In this document: in pieces, positions 25,147-34,563 of the stretch
Numbering within the stretch: position 1 is the first letter of the stretch
Layout of the letters: each line of letters starts with the position of its first letter
DNA from: JAHDHW01 sp965277415
GTDB lineage: Bacteria; Bacteroidota; Bacteroidia; Chitinophagales; Saprospiraceae
Length of the DNA: 64,000 nucleotides
Reading direction: 5' to 3'
Assembly (NCBI GenBank): GCA_965277415.1
Contig: CBDICS010000018.1
Span: 186,001 to 250,000, forward strand
Position numbers and translations under genes: made by a program
The notes under the pieces: generated by a model
Database searches by the model: none
Seen by the model: the letters and a program-made list of their open reading frames with translations, nothing else
Told to the model about the DNA's origin: nothing

Positions 25147-27768
25147 ATGAAGACAGCTAAGGAAATACGTCAACAATTTCTCGATTTTTTTGAAAGTAAA
25201 AAACATAAAATCGTCCCTTCTGCTCCAATTGTAAACAAGAATGATCCAACGTTAATGTTTACAAATGCAGGGATGAATCAATTCAAAGATTTCTTCTTAG
25301 GAAATAAAATCCCTAAAACTAGAAGAGTAGCAGATACTCAAAAGTGTTTACGGGTTTCGGGAAAGCATAATGATTTAGAAGAAGTAGGGATAGATAGTTA
25401 CCACCATACCATGTTTGAGATGCTGGGTAATTGGTCCTTTGGGGATTATTTTAAAGAAGAAGCGATCGAATGGGCATGGGAGCTACTAACAGAGGTATTT
25501 GGATTGGATAAAGACCGATTATATGCTTCTGTGTTTGAAGGAGATGAATCAGAAGGCTTAGAGCCAGATAATGAGGCCATTGCTTATTGGAAGAAATGGG
25601 TGCCAGAAGAAAGAATTCTTAGGTTTGATAAGAAGGACAATTTTTGGGAAATGGGGGATTCTGGCCCTTGTGGACCATGTTCTGAAATACATGTTGATCT
25701 TCGCTCAGAAGAAGAACGTGCAAAAGTAGATGGTGGAACACTAGTCAATAAAGATCATCCACTTGTAATTGAAATCTGGAATTTGGTCTTTATCCAATAC
25801 AATCGAAAAGCAAATGGCAGTCTTGAACCACTTCCAGAAAAACATATTGATACAGGAATGGGATTTGAACGACTGTGTATGGCTATTCAGAGTAAAAGTT
25901 CAAATTATGATACCGATGTATTCACGCCTTTTATTAAATTCATAGAATCACATTCTGGTAAGAAGTATAATTTTAGTTATGATCTGTCTGCTAAGTCCGA
26001 TATTGCTATGCGTGTAGTGGTAGATCATGTACGAGCAGTAAGTTTTACTATTGCAGATGGGCAATTGCCGAGTAATAATGGAGCAGGTTACGTGATTAGG
26101 CGTATTCTTCGAAGAGCAGTTCGATATTACTATTCATTTTTAGATGTAAAAGAACCTATGTTACATCATCTCGTCCTTCTTCTTGCAGATACCTTTCAAA
26201 ATGTATTTCCTGAATTACATACTCAAAAAGACTTTGTAAGTAAGGTAGTATTAGAAGAAGAGCGGTCTTTTTTACGGACACTTGAAGGCGGATTAAAGCG
26301 CATTGATTCTCTTCAAGTTGCGGATAATCAATTGGATGGACAAAGTGCTTTTGAATTACTTGATACTTATGGCTTTCCGATTGATTTGACTCGATTGATT
26401 GCAACAGAAAAAGGTTGGACCATAGATGAAAAAGGATTTGAAAAAGCATTGAATGCTCAAAAAGCACGCTCAAGAGCTGATGCTCAAAAAGAGATTGGTG
26501 ATTGGACCAATATATTAAAAGATCCTTCAGTTGACTTTGTAGGTTATCATGCTATGCGTGTTACGGATGCTCAGGTGGTAAAATACAGGACAGTTAAAAT
26601 TAAAGATAAAGAACAATATCAAGTGGTGCTAAATAAAACGCCTTTCTATGCTGAAAGTGGTGGACAGCGAGGTGATACAGGACTAATGTTCTTTGGAGAA
26701 GAAAAAATATCCGTCATTGATACCCAAAAAGAGAATGACTTAATTATTCATATTGTCAAAAGATTACCTGAGCAAATAGACCTTCCTGTAAAAGCTGAAA
26801 TTAATGTTCCAAAACGTGCAGCTACTTCTAAAAATCATACTTCTGTTCACTTAATGCATGCAGCATTGCATAAAGTTTTGGGAGAGCATGCTGTCCAAAA
26901 AGGGCAGGATGTAGACGAAAATCGATTGCGGTTTGATTTTTCTCATTTTCAAAAGATGACTGATGAAGAAATCAATGAGATCGAGAAAATGGTCAATGAG
27001 AAAATAAGAGCAAATATCCAATTAGAAGAAGATATACTAAGCCTGGCTCAAGCTCGTGAAGCAGGTGCAATGATGCTTTTTGGCGAAAAATATGGCGATG
27101 AAGTTAGGATGATAACATTTGACAAGGATTTTTCAAGGGAGCTATGCGGAGGTACACATGTTTCTGCAACTGGCGAGATTGGAATATTCAAAATCGTGTC
27201 AGAGAGTGCTGTCGCTGCGGGAGTTAGGAGAATAGAAGCAATTTCTGCTGAAAAAGCAGAGACATATGTCAATAGAGAATTAAAAGAACTCGACACCATT
27301 CGGGACTTGTTTAAAAACCCAAAAGATACGGCAAAAAACGTCGCTTCGCTTCAAGAGGAAAATAAAAACCTAAAGAAAGAAATTGAAAAATTGATGGCTG
27401 CCCAAGCTGGAGGCTTAAAAGATGAATTGAAAAATAGTGTGACTACAATTAATGGGGTAAACTTTATTGCAAAAAAACTACCGCTTAATGATTCAAAAGC
27501 GATGAAGAATCTGGCTTACCAATTGGAACAGGAATTAGGTAATGCTTTGATCGTGTTTGGTGCCGAAATTAATGGGAAACCGCAATTAATGATTACGATT
27601 AGTGAAACATTGACTAAGGAGAAAGATCTGCATGCTGGAAATATAGTTCGCGAATTAGCTAAAGAGATTCAAGGCGGCGGTGGCGGTCAGGCCTTTTTTG
27701 CTACTGCGGGAGGGAAGAATGTTCAGGGATTGGATTTGGCTATACAAAAAGCTGAAAGTTTTTTGTAG
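25147..27768 (+). CDS. alaS: Alanyl-tRNA synthetase
   Basis: An 873-residue class II synthetase charging tRNA(Ala). The catalytic core opens with IRQQFLDFFESKKHKIVPSA; TNAGMNQFKDFFLG and FEMLGNWSFGDYFKEEAIEWAWE (motif 1-2 region) and GMGFERL (motif 3) are present. The editing domain carries HTSVHLMHAAL and CGGTH, which supply the zinc ligands, and residues about 740-873 form the C-Ala dimerisation domain with the GGGGGQAFFATAGG motif. Full length, ATG start. Its TAG stop is immediately followed by the hairpin-repeat array at 27772. Confidence 0.98.
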   Translation: MKTAKEIRQQFLDFFESKKHKIVPSAPIVNKNDPTLMFTNAGMNQFKDFFLGNKIPKTRRVADTQKCLRVSGKHNDLEEVGIDSYHHTMFEMLGNWSFGDYFKEEAIEWAWELLTEVFGLDKDRLYASVFEGDESEGLEPDNEAIAYWKKWVPEERILRFDKKDNFWEMGDSGPCGPCSEIHVDLRSEEERAKVDGGTLVNKDHPLVIEIWNLVFIQYNRKANGSLEPLPEKHIDTGMGFERLCMAIQSKSSNYDTDVFTPFIKFIESHSGKKYNFSYDLSAKSDIAMRVVVDHVRAVSFTIADGQLPSNNGAGYVIRRILRRAVRYYYSFLDVKEPMLHHLVLLLADTFQNVFPELHTQKDFVSKVVLEEERSFLRTLEGGLKRIDSLQVADNQLDGQSAFELLDTYGFPIDLTRLIATEKGWTIDEKGFEKALNAQKARSRADAQKEIGDWTNILKDPSVDFVGYHAMRVTDAQVVKYRTVKIKDKEQYQVVLNKTPFYAESGGQRGDTGLMFFGEEKISVIDTQKENDLIIHIVKRLPEQIDLPVKAEINVPKRAATSKNHTSVHLMHAALHKVLGEHAVQKGQDVDENRLRFDFSHFQKMTDEEINEIEKMVNEKIRANIQLEEDILSLAQAREAGAMMLFGEKYGDEVRMITFDKDFSRELCGGTHVSATGEIGIFKIVSESAVAAGVRRIEAISAEKAETYVNRELKELDTIRDLFKNPKDTAKNVASLQEENKNLKKEIEKLMAAQAGGLKDELKNSVTTINGVNFIAKKLPLNDSKAMKNLAYQLEQELGNALIVFGAEINGKPQLMITISETLTKEKDLHAGNIVRELAKEIQGGGGGQAFFATAGGKNVQGLDLAIQKAESFL

Positions 27769-27771
27769 GGA

Positions 27772-28055
27772 TAGTTCCAAAAATATTGGAAAGAGCTAGT
27801 TCCAATGTTATTGGAAAGTAATGGTCTTGATTTTCAATCAAGAAGGGATAGTTTTGACTTTGTCAAAAAGTGAAGCGTCTGCTGAATTTAAAAGTCTATA
27901 CTTTCTTCAGTCAAGTAATCGTCGTTTCTAATATCCAAAATTTAATTAGATGATAGAAGCGAAGACAACTTGACCGAAGGTCACTATCATTTTTTGACGA
28001 AGTCAAAACTATCCCTTTCCGAAGGAACTATCTCTTTCCGACTCCGTCGGAACTA
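27772..28055. repeat. Array of TAGTT-hairpin-AAAG units in both orientations
   Basis: At least six short units share the frame TAGTT-[stem-loop]-AAAG or its reverse complement: 27772-27793 (CCAA/TTGG stem), 27797-27818 (CCAA/TTGG), 27849-27870 (TTGAC/GTCAA), and inverted at 27990-28011 (TTGAC/GTCAA), 28015-28030 (TTCC/GGAA) and 28034-28055 (CCGAC/GTCGG). A weaker one, TGACC-GAA-GGTCA, lies at 27971-27983. Stems differ between units but both sides change together. Units 3 and 4 also form a 27-bp inverted repeat with one mismatch (27843-27869/27992-28018). The final unit contains the stop codon of the M14 peptidase gene. Confidence 0.75.
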
Positions 28056-30680
28056 ATGCCCATGTTCGTCTACCTCTTCCTCCTCTGCTGTTCCTTTTTT
28101 ATGAGTAGCTGTATTTTCTAAAGCATTTCGATTGATCGTGTTTCCGAAAAAGATCGCATTTGCAAATAATTTATTGGTACCATACCAGAAAGCCCTAAAA
28201 TTAGGATTATCGGCCATACATATCACCCTTCCTCTACCACTCTTACAAGCAATAATGGAAGCAGTATTTCCTAAAGAAGCAAGGTTGTTTTTAGAAATAT
28301 AACCACTCAAAAGTGGGTTTGATGTATAGACGGCTGGCGAAGCATACTGATTTTTAGGTAATTCAAAAAAGCTTGTCCCTTTTCGAAAAACAGGAAGAAG
28401 GTCGCGCTTAAAGCCATATGCAAGTGGGTGAGTCAAATCTAATTTTACTTGAAAGATAGAACCTCCAATAACATTGGCTCCTCGGTCAGCTGATAAATTT
28501 GCATACGATCGACGTTTGTTTTTATTTGTTTCTTTTCTTGGTTTAAACTTTATGTTTGCTAAGCCTAAGCCTTTTGCCCAATTAACGGCACCTCGCATAG
28601 TGATAAGTGTACCTCCTTTTTGGACCCACTCTTTTATTTTATTTGCCCCTTTGCCTAATCGTGTATAAGAACCATTGACCATAACAAGTACAGAAAAATC
28701 ATTTAAATCAGCTCCTGAAAAACCATTTACATCGACTAGTGTGGTGGGCATTTGGTACCGTTGATCAAGTAGATGCCAAACTTCGCCCGCATCATAGCTA
28801 GTTACCCCATCTCCAACGAGTAATAAAACTTTAGGCTGAACAACATTACTAAAACTGGGGCTACCCAAATCAACACCATTAGGGGTGAAGCCAGATAGCG
28901 CACTATACATTCTGACACCTGCCATTTCAGAAGCTTCGGTAATAAGGCGATAGACTTCCTTTGCAGATTTTTCTTGATTTTGAGCAGAGACCATGATTGT
29001 TCCAAGACCAAAATCTTTTGCTCCGGAATTTGTTTTAACAGAGAATGTATTATTTGCAACTTTGGCTTTGAGTCCGTTTTTAAGAAGATGGTATAGTGCT
29101 TTAGGAGCATAGTATTCATTCCATTCGAAAAGATAAGCATACGCACTCTCTTGAACCTGGAAGCTACTCTTTGGTATATCGTCCATAGTCATAGGATTGC
29201 CTAATGCACCTGTTTTTGAAGTTAAGCTTTCATAATTGAGGTTAAAAGCCAGTGGTAAAGTCCATGCAGATACATCATAGAATAGACTATCTCTAAAACT
29301 TGTTTGAGTTTCAAAAATCCCTTTGATTAACCTATACTGACTCTGATTTGTCGGAACGATATAAGAATGACCTTTTGGGAATTTTTTGCCTTTAAGACTG
29401 AGGTCATTTTTGTTTTTATAAACTTGAATATTATGTTGTATTAAAATTTCTATGAAATGATGAAGTCGAGCTTTATCATCAGGCTCAGAAAAAACAAAAG
29501 CTTTATTATTATCTTTTGCGGCCTCATCGATCGCTGTACTATAGAAAGATTTCTGAAAATCTAATAGCTCCTTTCTCAATGCTTGTCCCGCATCAAGTGT
29601 AGATATTGATGTTCTAAGTTGATTACGAACTGCAAATGGAAAACTCAAGTCCCCGTGTATGCTTTCATGTAAATGGCCTCTAGCACTACCTTGTTCAAAA
29701 AGAATTCCTATACAAGCTTGAACATCTGGATAAGTACTACCTTTTCCGTAGTAAAAATCGTCGAAAGATTCTTGTGAATAATATAAAGATCCGATTTTAT
29801 CTAGTGCTTTTGCATGGTATTCACCAATAGCTTGAGTCAATTCCTGATTTCGCAGTGGTGTAATAGGATTCGTACGAGTTGGGATACCTGGTTGAAAAAA
29901 GAAAGTTGAATTACTTCCCATTTCATGATGATCTGTTAAAATATTGGGTTTCCATTTTTGAAAATTTCTAATTCGACCTCGACTTTCAGGATGTGCTAAG
30001 AGTAACCAATCTCTATTAAGATCAAACCAATAATGATTGGTTCGGCCACCAGGCCATACTTCGTTCAGTTCACGACTATTTTCATCTGAGACCAAATTAT
30101 AACTTTTGTGTGAGTTGACCCATCCTGCAAAGCGATGTAATCCATCTGGATTAAAACAAGGGTCTAATAAGACGACAGTTTCATCCAATGTCTTTTCTAT
30201 TTTTGAACCTTGTGCCGCAGCGAGATGGTAGGCATATAAAAGAGCAGCATTCGCACCACTTGCTTCATTACCATGTACACTATATCCTTGATAGATAATC
30301 GATGGCATATTATCAGTGTTTAATTTACTGCCATCTTTAGCCGTGGATAATTTGACATGATCCGCTCTTATTTTGTCAAGATTTTGATGATTGCTGGGGC
30401 TAGTAATGGTCAATAATAGCAAGGGCCGATTCTCATAAGAATGTGCATAGGTTTCAATAGTGATTCTATCGGATTTTTCTGCCAGTACTTTCATATAAGC
30501 AACCAATTGATCGTGACTTACATGCCATTCCCCGACTTGATAACCCAAGTATTCTTCTGGTGTAGGAATATCCTTGTCATAATTATGATCAGGAAGATAA
30601 TAGCTTAGGTCTTTTTTTTGTGCAAAAAGCCCTGACACGGTAATTGAACAGAGCAGAATAAGGATGAATTGTTTCAGCAT
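28053..30680 (-). CDS. M14 zinc carboxypeptidase-like protein with C-terminal GATase-like domain
   Basis: An 875-residue exported protein. After a signal peptide (MLKQFILILLCSITVSGLFAQ) an M14 domain holds the zinc motif H-x-x-E in YSVHGNEASG, a downstream zinc His in TDHHEMGSNSTFFF, NRDW, and the catalytic Glu in ILFEQGSARG. From about residue 635 a class-I glutamine-amidotransferase-like fold appears (VLLLVGDGVTSYDAGEVWHL, VLVMVNGSY, GGTLITMRGAVNWA), a combination seen in large Bacteroidota M14 peptidases. It probably degrades peptides in the periplasm or outside; no T9SS domain is visible. ATG 30680 was chosen over the TTG at 30689. The C-terminus (TAEEEEVDEHGH) is acidic/His-rich and runs into the hairpin array. 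Confidence 0.9.
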   Translation of the reverse strand: MLKQFILILLCSITVSGLFAQKKDLSYYLPDHNYDKDIPTPEEYLGYQVGEWHVSHDQLVAYMKVLAEKSDRITIETYAHSYENRPLLLLTITSPSNHQNLDKIRADHVKLSTAKDGSKLNTDNMPSIIYQGYSVHGNEASGANAALLYAYHLAAAQGSKIEKTLDETVVLLDPCFNPDGLHRFAGWVNSHKSYNLVSDENSRELNEVWPGGRTNHYWFDLNRDWLLLAHPESRGRIRNFQKWKPNILTDHHEMGSNSTFFFQPGIPTRTNPITPLRNQELTQAIGEYHAKALDKIGSLYYSQESFDDFYYGKGSTYPDVQACIGILFEQGSARGHLHESIHGDLSFPFAVRNQLRTSISTLDAGQALRKELLDFQKSFYSTAIDEAAKDNNKAFVFSEPDDKARLHHFIEILIQHNIQVYKNKNDLSLKGKKFPKGHSYIVPTNQSQYRLIKGIFETQTSFRDSLFYDVSAWTLPLAFNLNYESLTSKTGALGNPMTMDDIPKSSFQVQESAYAYLFEWNEYYAPKALYHLLKNGLKAKVANNTFSVKTNSGAKDFGLGTIMVSAQNQEKSAKEVYRLITEASEMAGVRMYSALSGFTPNGVDLGSPSFSNVVQPKVLLLVGDGVTSYDAGEVWHLLDQRYQMPTTLVDVNGFSGADLNDFSVLVMVNGSYTRLGKGANKIKEWVQKGGTLITMRGAVNWAKGLGLANIKFKPRKETNKNKRRSYANLSADRGANVIGGSIFQVKLDLTHPLAYGFKRDLLPVFRKGTSFFELPKNQYASPAVYTSNPLLSGYISKNNLASLGNTASIIACKSGRGRVICMADNPNFRAFWYGTNKLFANAIFFGNTINRNALENTATHKKGTAEEEEVDEHGH

Positions 30681-30695
30681 AAAAAGCAATTATTA

Positions 30696-31016
30696 AGAAG
30701 TTGTTCAAAAATAGATTCAACCTCCATTTTTTAACAAATTCTAAGTGTGGATAGATGTTTGAGGAACAGAGCACCAATAAATTTCCGATTTATACTACAT
30801 GTTTTCATTATGCGCGATCAAAAAACTTAACTCCCATTAGGGCCAATTCATTAGACTCTTATATGATGAAAGCATCATTAACTAAACTGGAAAACTACCA
30901 ATTAGAATCTGTCCAAATTTTGTATTCGAATGCTAAATCAGGTTCTTGTGGGATTTTGCAGGACGAGCAGTAAATTTTGGACAGGTTCTATCTATTCCTA
31001 AAATGTAAACAGGCTC
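30696..31016. repeat. Cluster of degenerate AGARYYTGTYYAAA inverted repeats
   Basis: The gap 30681-31408 has no convincing gene. It holds AGAAGTTGTTCAAAA (30696-30710) and AGAATCTGTCCAAAT (30904-30918) in one direction, and the complements of AGAACCTGTCCAAAAT (30974-30989) and AGAGCCTGTTTA (about 31005-31016) in the other. The word is like the terminal repeat of the 8046-8205 element (AGAGTTTGTCTAAA), suggesting decayed miniature elements. From 31064 to 31408 I see nothing assignable beyond AT-rich DNA. Confidence 0.45.
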
Positions 31017-31024
31017 TAAAATAG

Positions 31025-31063
31025 AAAAAAAAAGGCGCATTACAAATGTGTAGAATGCACCTT
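31025..31063 (-). terminator. Minus-strand terminator
   Basis: A 10-bp stem with one mismatch (31032-31041/31054-31063), followed on the minus strand by about nine T residues (complement of the A run at 31025-31033). It could end transcripts of the 31409-31819 gene, 345 nt upstream of it. Confidence 0.6.
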
Positions 31064-31408
31064 CAAAATTTATGAGAGAAGTATATTATCTAGTTTGATA
31101 TTCCCAATAGCCCTTTGGGATAGTGTATTAGTAAAATCCGAATGGTATTTTCAAATGAACCATTTGTTAAAAATGCAAAACCATATATCCAAAAGTGGAA
31201 AAAGAATTATGGTTTTGCTACTTTCTAGATGGGTCTAAATGTTTGGGTTAAACGAATTGAAAGAATGAAGACTCCGATATCAATAACTAAATGGCTTTTG
31301 CGGTTTTGATCATTGGATAAGGTTCTTTTTTTTTACAGAAAAATGATTTATTTAGGGTTTACGATTAAATTATATCCTTAAGTTTAATTTGAAACAGAGT
31401 AGGAGTAG

Positions 31409-31819
31409 TTAATTTTTAAGAGATGCTGTAAGACATTTTTTTAACTTCTTGAATTTTATTTGAGTTTTCAAGACCTCACCATTCTTTAAGTATATTTTTG
31501 TATGCTTCTTAGTTTTTTTACAACGTTTTATTTGATTAAATGATAATAAAAGAATTAAATCAAAGTTTTTAAAAAATGCTAAATGGTTTTTTTCTAGCGA
31601 ATATAAAATGGTAAGGTTGGTGTATTTTACGGTGCGTATTTTTTTTACTGTTAATTTTGAATATTGTTTGTTTGAAAAGAGACCCGCTCGCTTAGTAAGC
31701 ATTTTGTCACTTGGAGAAATAGGAATCATTTCATAGTCAATGTCAGGAAACCGTTCTAATAAAGCTGGTGTTTTAATTATTGACTCTGATGGAATAGTAA
31801 TTTTTCTGACTTTATACAT
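31409..31819 (-). CDS. Small basic protein with a possible LytTR-like C-terminus
   Basis: A 136-residue Lys-rich protein I do not recognise as a named family. The C-terminal half, FDLILLLSFNQIKRCKKTKK followed by HTKIYLKNGEVLKTQIKFKKLKKCL, follows the strand order of LytTR DNA-binding domains (I-x-x-I-x-x-x-x-[AG]-x-x-x-Y-[ST]-x-[IL]-x-[LT]-x-[DN]-G...SL-x-x-[LF]-x-x-x-L). The upstream part (ITIPSESIIKTPALLERFPDIDYEMIPI) does not complete a receiver domain. It may be an orphan LytTR-type regulator or a decayed one. ATG start; AT-rich even for this genome, and flanked by non-coding DNA on both sides. Confidence 0.5.
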   Translation of the reverse strand: MYKVRKITIPSESIIKTPALLERFPDIDYEMIPISPSDKMLTKRAGLFSNKQYSKLTVKKIRTVKYTNLTILYSLEKNHLAFFKNFDLILLLSFNQIKRCKKTKKHTKIYLKNGEVLKTQIKFKKLKKCLTASLKN

Positions 31820-31914
31820 TTTTGGGATGCTATAAATTCATTAATAGAGAATTATTAAAATAAAAATAGGAAGAAATGATTTGAAAGGTGATTACTTTTT
31901 TTTCAATTTATCCC

Positions 31915-31948
31915 AAAAAAAACTCCCGCAAAAGATGAGATGCGAGAG
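31915..31948 (-). terminator. Minus-strand terminator after the 31983-32738 gene
   Basis: An 8-bp stem with one mismatch (31923-31930/31941-31948), followed on the minus strand by eight T residues (A run 31915-31922), 35 nt beyond the stop codon of the lipoprotein gene. Confidence 0.75.
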
Positions 31949-31982
31949 CTGAGAGAGATAAATATATAAACGTAAAATTTTA

Positions 31983-32738
31983 TCAGGGGCATATTTGATA
32001 AGCACCGGGGTCATAAAGCCAGAATTGATTTAATGGATTATTCAGACAATTATTAAATGCTATTGGGTCTACAATTGGAGTTCCAGAGCTTGAACATTTA
32101 ATACAGTTTTTTACTGTATTAAAGTCATAGAAGTAATTTTTCATACTAGGACTAGATAAATATATTATAGAACCGTCACTGTTTTTGAAAGAATTTCCTA
32201 TAAAGCCTAATTTTTGACAATTTTTTGAACAGATGTCTGTAATGTCAGTATTTGGATTTACAAGGTAAACAATGTCATCAGTGGATACTGCATTTAAATA
32301 TATCAAATCAAAAGAAGCTTTAGCAGTGTTACTTGTCTGAGATCCGCAAGTTGATCCGACTGTCGCATGAAAAGAATCATTAGCAGAAATTGTTTGAGAA
32401 ATGGTAAGGAAGGTATCTTTTACCGTTAAATTTTGAAAAGCTACTGTTCCATTAATATAAAATTTGAAGATATAGCTAGAAGCATTGTTAACACTATTCC
32501 AGGAATAAGTCAGCTGGTAATTTCCTGCACTTTGATAGATTGCTTTTGGAATAGTAACATTTAAGGGGCTTTGACATATATTGCTTTTTAACCCAACGGC
32601 TTTTGACTTGTTGTTTTCAAGAGATGATTCCGATGAATTGGTTTTTTTATTCGAACTTGAATTGCTACAAGCAGTAAAAAGACATACTAGTAATACGGCA
32701 ATAATAATCCGGTAATTGCTTTTTAATGGATCTTTCAT
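31983..32738 (-). CDS. Unknown lipoprotein with Fn3-like domain
   Basis: A 251-residue predicted lipoprotein: signal peptide with lipobox LFTAC (Cys at residue 24), then a Ser/Asn/Lys-rich linker. Residues about 55-145 have the alternation and NYQLTYSWNSVNNASSYIFKFY (tryptophan, then Ala-Ser-Ser-Tyr) pattern of a fibronectin type III/beta-sandwich domain. The C-terminal part contains several Cys (ICSKNCQK, NCIKCSSSG, YQICP) that could form disulfides. No enzymatic motif is seen. It is monocistronic, ends at a terminator, and is divergent from the 32890 gene. Confidence 0.65.
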   Translation of the reverse strand: MKDPLKSNYRIIIAVLLVCLFTACSNSSSNKKTNSSESSLENNKSKAVGLKSNICQSPLNVTIPKAIYQSAGNYQLTYSWNSVNNASSYIFKFYINGTVAFQNLTVKDTFLTISQTISANDSFHATVGSTCGSQTSNTAKASFDLIYLNAVSTDDIVYLVNPNTDITDICSKNCQKLGFIGNSFKNSDGSIIYLSSPSMKNYFYDFNTVKNCIKCSSSGTPIVDPIAFNNCLNNPLNQFWLYDPGAYQICP

Positions 32739-32889
32739 TCTACTTTAATTAATTAATTAAATGAATTAAAAAATGAATGTATATTTGTACTTTTTGAATT
32801 GCTAAAGTAGTATCTTGACGTCCGTAAGTCCAATTACCTTATTTTTAAAATATCCCAAAAATCAGGAATGCGGACCTGAAATTAATTTG

Positions 32890-34314
32890 ATGAAAAGAAC
32901 CAAGCTGATTAGGGTATTCAATTCTTTTAATGCTTCTGAATTAAGAAGGCTTAAGGATTTTATTATTTCTCCATTTTTTAATAAGAATGAGAAAATTCAA
33001 TCTTTATTCGAATTCATAATTCAGTATGCACCAGATTTTGAAAATAAAAACCTGACAGAGGAGAAAGCGTTTAATTATGTTTTTAAAAACGAAGAATATA
33101 AGAGCCAGGCGATTACTAAGCTTTCTTCAAAACTTTATAAGTTAATCCAAAACTTTATCCACATAGAGTTAGGTGCGGATTCAAGCGTACATGCTGATAT
33201 TAGTTTCCTAAGTTTTTTAGGAGAGCGAGAATTAGTAAATGAATTTACTCAACATTTGAATCAAGTCAAGAAAGATATAGATAACGCTACAATGCGTGAT
33301 GCTAATTATTTTTACGAACAATTTTTAGTGGAGCAAGAATTGTCAAAACTACATAGTTTTAGAACGGACATAGGAACAACTGATGTCAATTATCAACCAG
33401 CGGTAAATGCACTTGATAAATACTATTTAGTGCAAAAGTTAATTTATCTATGTCATCAATATAATCGACAGTTGACTTCGGAACGACAGCAATATAGTTT
33501 TGAATTAATGAAAGAGTTAGAAACCTATATTCCTAAGAGCCCTTACTTTGAGATTCCTACAATTAAGATCTGGTTTACTACGCTTCAATTATTAAAATCC
33601 GATAATAAAATAAAGTATTATTTTGGACTCAGGAAATTAGTGTTTCATCATTATCGTGAATTAAATATATTTGATATAAGGAATGTACTCTCAACCATTC
33701 AAAATAATGCACGAATGGTTTTTGAAAAGAAAGAAGATTATTATAGCGAACTTTTTGATCTATATAATTTTCAATTAGAGCGAGGTATCTTTAATCATCC
33801 TGTTATTTTTACCTCTCAAATATTTTTAAATATTATAACTACCGCTATCCTTTTAGATAAGCTTGTCTGGACTGCTCAGTTCTTGAAAGACCATGAGAAT
33901 TATTCTTCTAATAGAGAAGATAATGTACATGCACTGGGAAAGGCGATGTTGGCATTTGCTGAGGGGAATTATTCTGATGCCCATAGTTTTCTAAATGAAT
34001 GTACCTTAAAGAACATTTACTTCAAACTGAGCGAAAAGCGTTTGAGGCTTAAGGTGTATTTTGAATTGCCACTCTTTGACTTGGTCGATGATATGATTAA
34101 TAGCTCTAGAAAATTTTTCTCAAAAAACAAAGAAAGCATCAGCGCCATGCACCTACAGGCAAATCGAGATTTTATAAATATTACCAAACACATTTTTTAT
34201 CTTCAAAAACACAATGATGAAAAGATTCAAATTATTGAAAAGGAAATAAACGAAACGGTTATCCTACCGGAACGGAAATGGCTTCAGAAAAAAATAACTG
34301 AACTTAGAAAATAG
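32890..34314 (+). CDS. Hypothetical protein, paralogue of the 54.9-56.4 kb gene
   Basis: A 474-residue, largely alpha-helical soluble protein with no signal peptide and no named domain that I recognise. The N-terminus (IRVFNSFNASELRRLKDFI followed by SPFFNKNEKIQSLFEFI) matches the layout of the product at 54924-56390 (VLTLFNIFSSDKITQLGKFLQSPYF), and both have similar length and helical character, so they are members of one lineage-specific family. The helices have TPR-like spacing in places but no clear consensus. ATG 32890 was chosen because it aligns with the paralogue's start; the frame extends 25 codons upstream to a TTG. Confidence 0.7.
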   Translation: MKRTKLIRVFNSFNASELRRLKDFIISPFFNKNEKIQSLFEFIIQYAPDFENKNLTEEKAFNYVFKNEEYKSQAITKLSSKLYKLIQNFIHIELGADSSVHADISFLSFLGERELVNEFTQHLNQVKKDIDNATMRDANYFYEQFLVEQELSKLHSFRTDIGTTDVNYQPAVNALDKYYLVQKLIYLCHQYNRQLTSERQQYSFELMKELETYIPKSPYFEIPTIKIWFTTLQLLKSDNKIKYYFGLRKLVFHHYRELNIFDIRNVLSTIQNNARMVFEKKEDYYSELFDLYNFQLERGIFNHPVIFTSQIFLNIITTAILLDKLVWTAQFLKDHENYSSNREDNVHALGKAMLAFAEGNYSDAHSFLNECTLKNIYFKLSEKRLRLKVYFELPLFDLVDDMINSSRKFFSKNKESISAMHLQANRDFINITKHIFYLQKHNDEKIQIIEKEINETVILPERKWLQKKITELRK

Positions 34315-34513
34315 CCAATTGGTTTCTGCTATTCTTAGGATGATTATGGTCGGGAGTCATTAGGATTCGAGAGATTGCTAAAATAAGACTTCACAAGAGG
34401 GATAAGCGAAATAATGAGAATAAGCCCATATCGACTGCTACTTAATTTATCATGTACTAAGCTTTATATAAACCCTTTTCGTGTGATCGTCATGAACTAG
34501 CTCTTTAGATCTT

Positions 34514-34543
34514 TTGAAACTACCTCCTTTTATTATAATTTTG
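34514..34543 (+). promoter_or_regulatory. Complete Bacteroidota promoter
   Basis: TTG (34514-34516), a 19-nt spacer and TAATTTTG (34536-34543) fit both halves of the Bacteroidota consensus (TTG - 19 to 21 nt - TAnnTTTG). The motif ends 20 nt before the ATG of the small membrane-protein gene. Confidence 0.75.
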
Positions 34544-34563
34544 CGCCATCAAAAAAATGAAGT

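Noticed and set aside
26156..27299. Minus-strand frames inside alaS
   Set aside because: They are antisense shadows of a fully conserved synthetase gene.
30755..30973. A 72-codon open frame in the gap after the M14 gene
   Set aside because: It overlaps inverted-repeat sequence, has no recognisable family or promoter, and its 3' end is alike to non-coding DNA at 37.78 kb.
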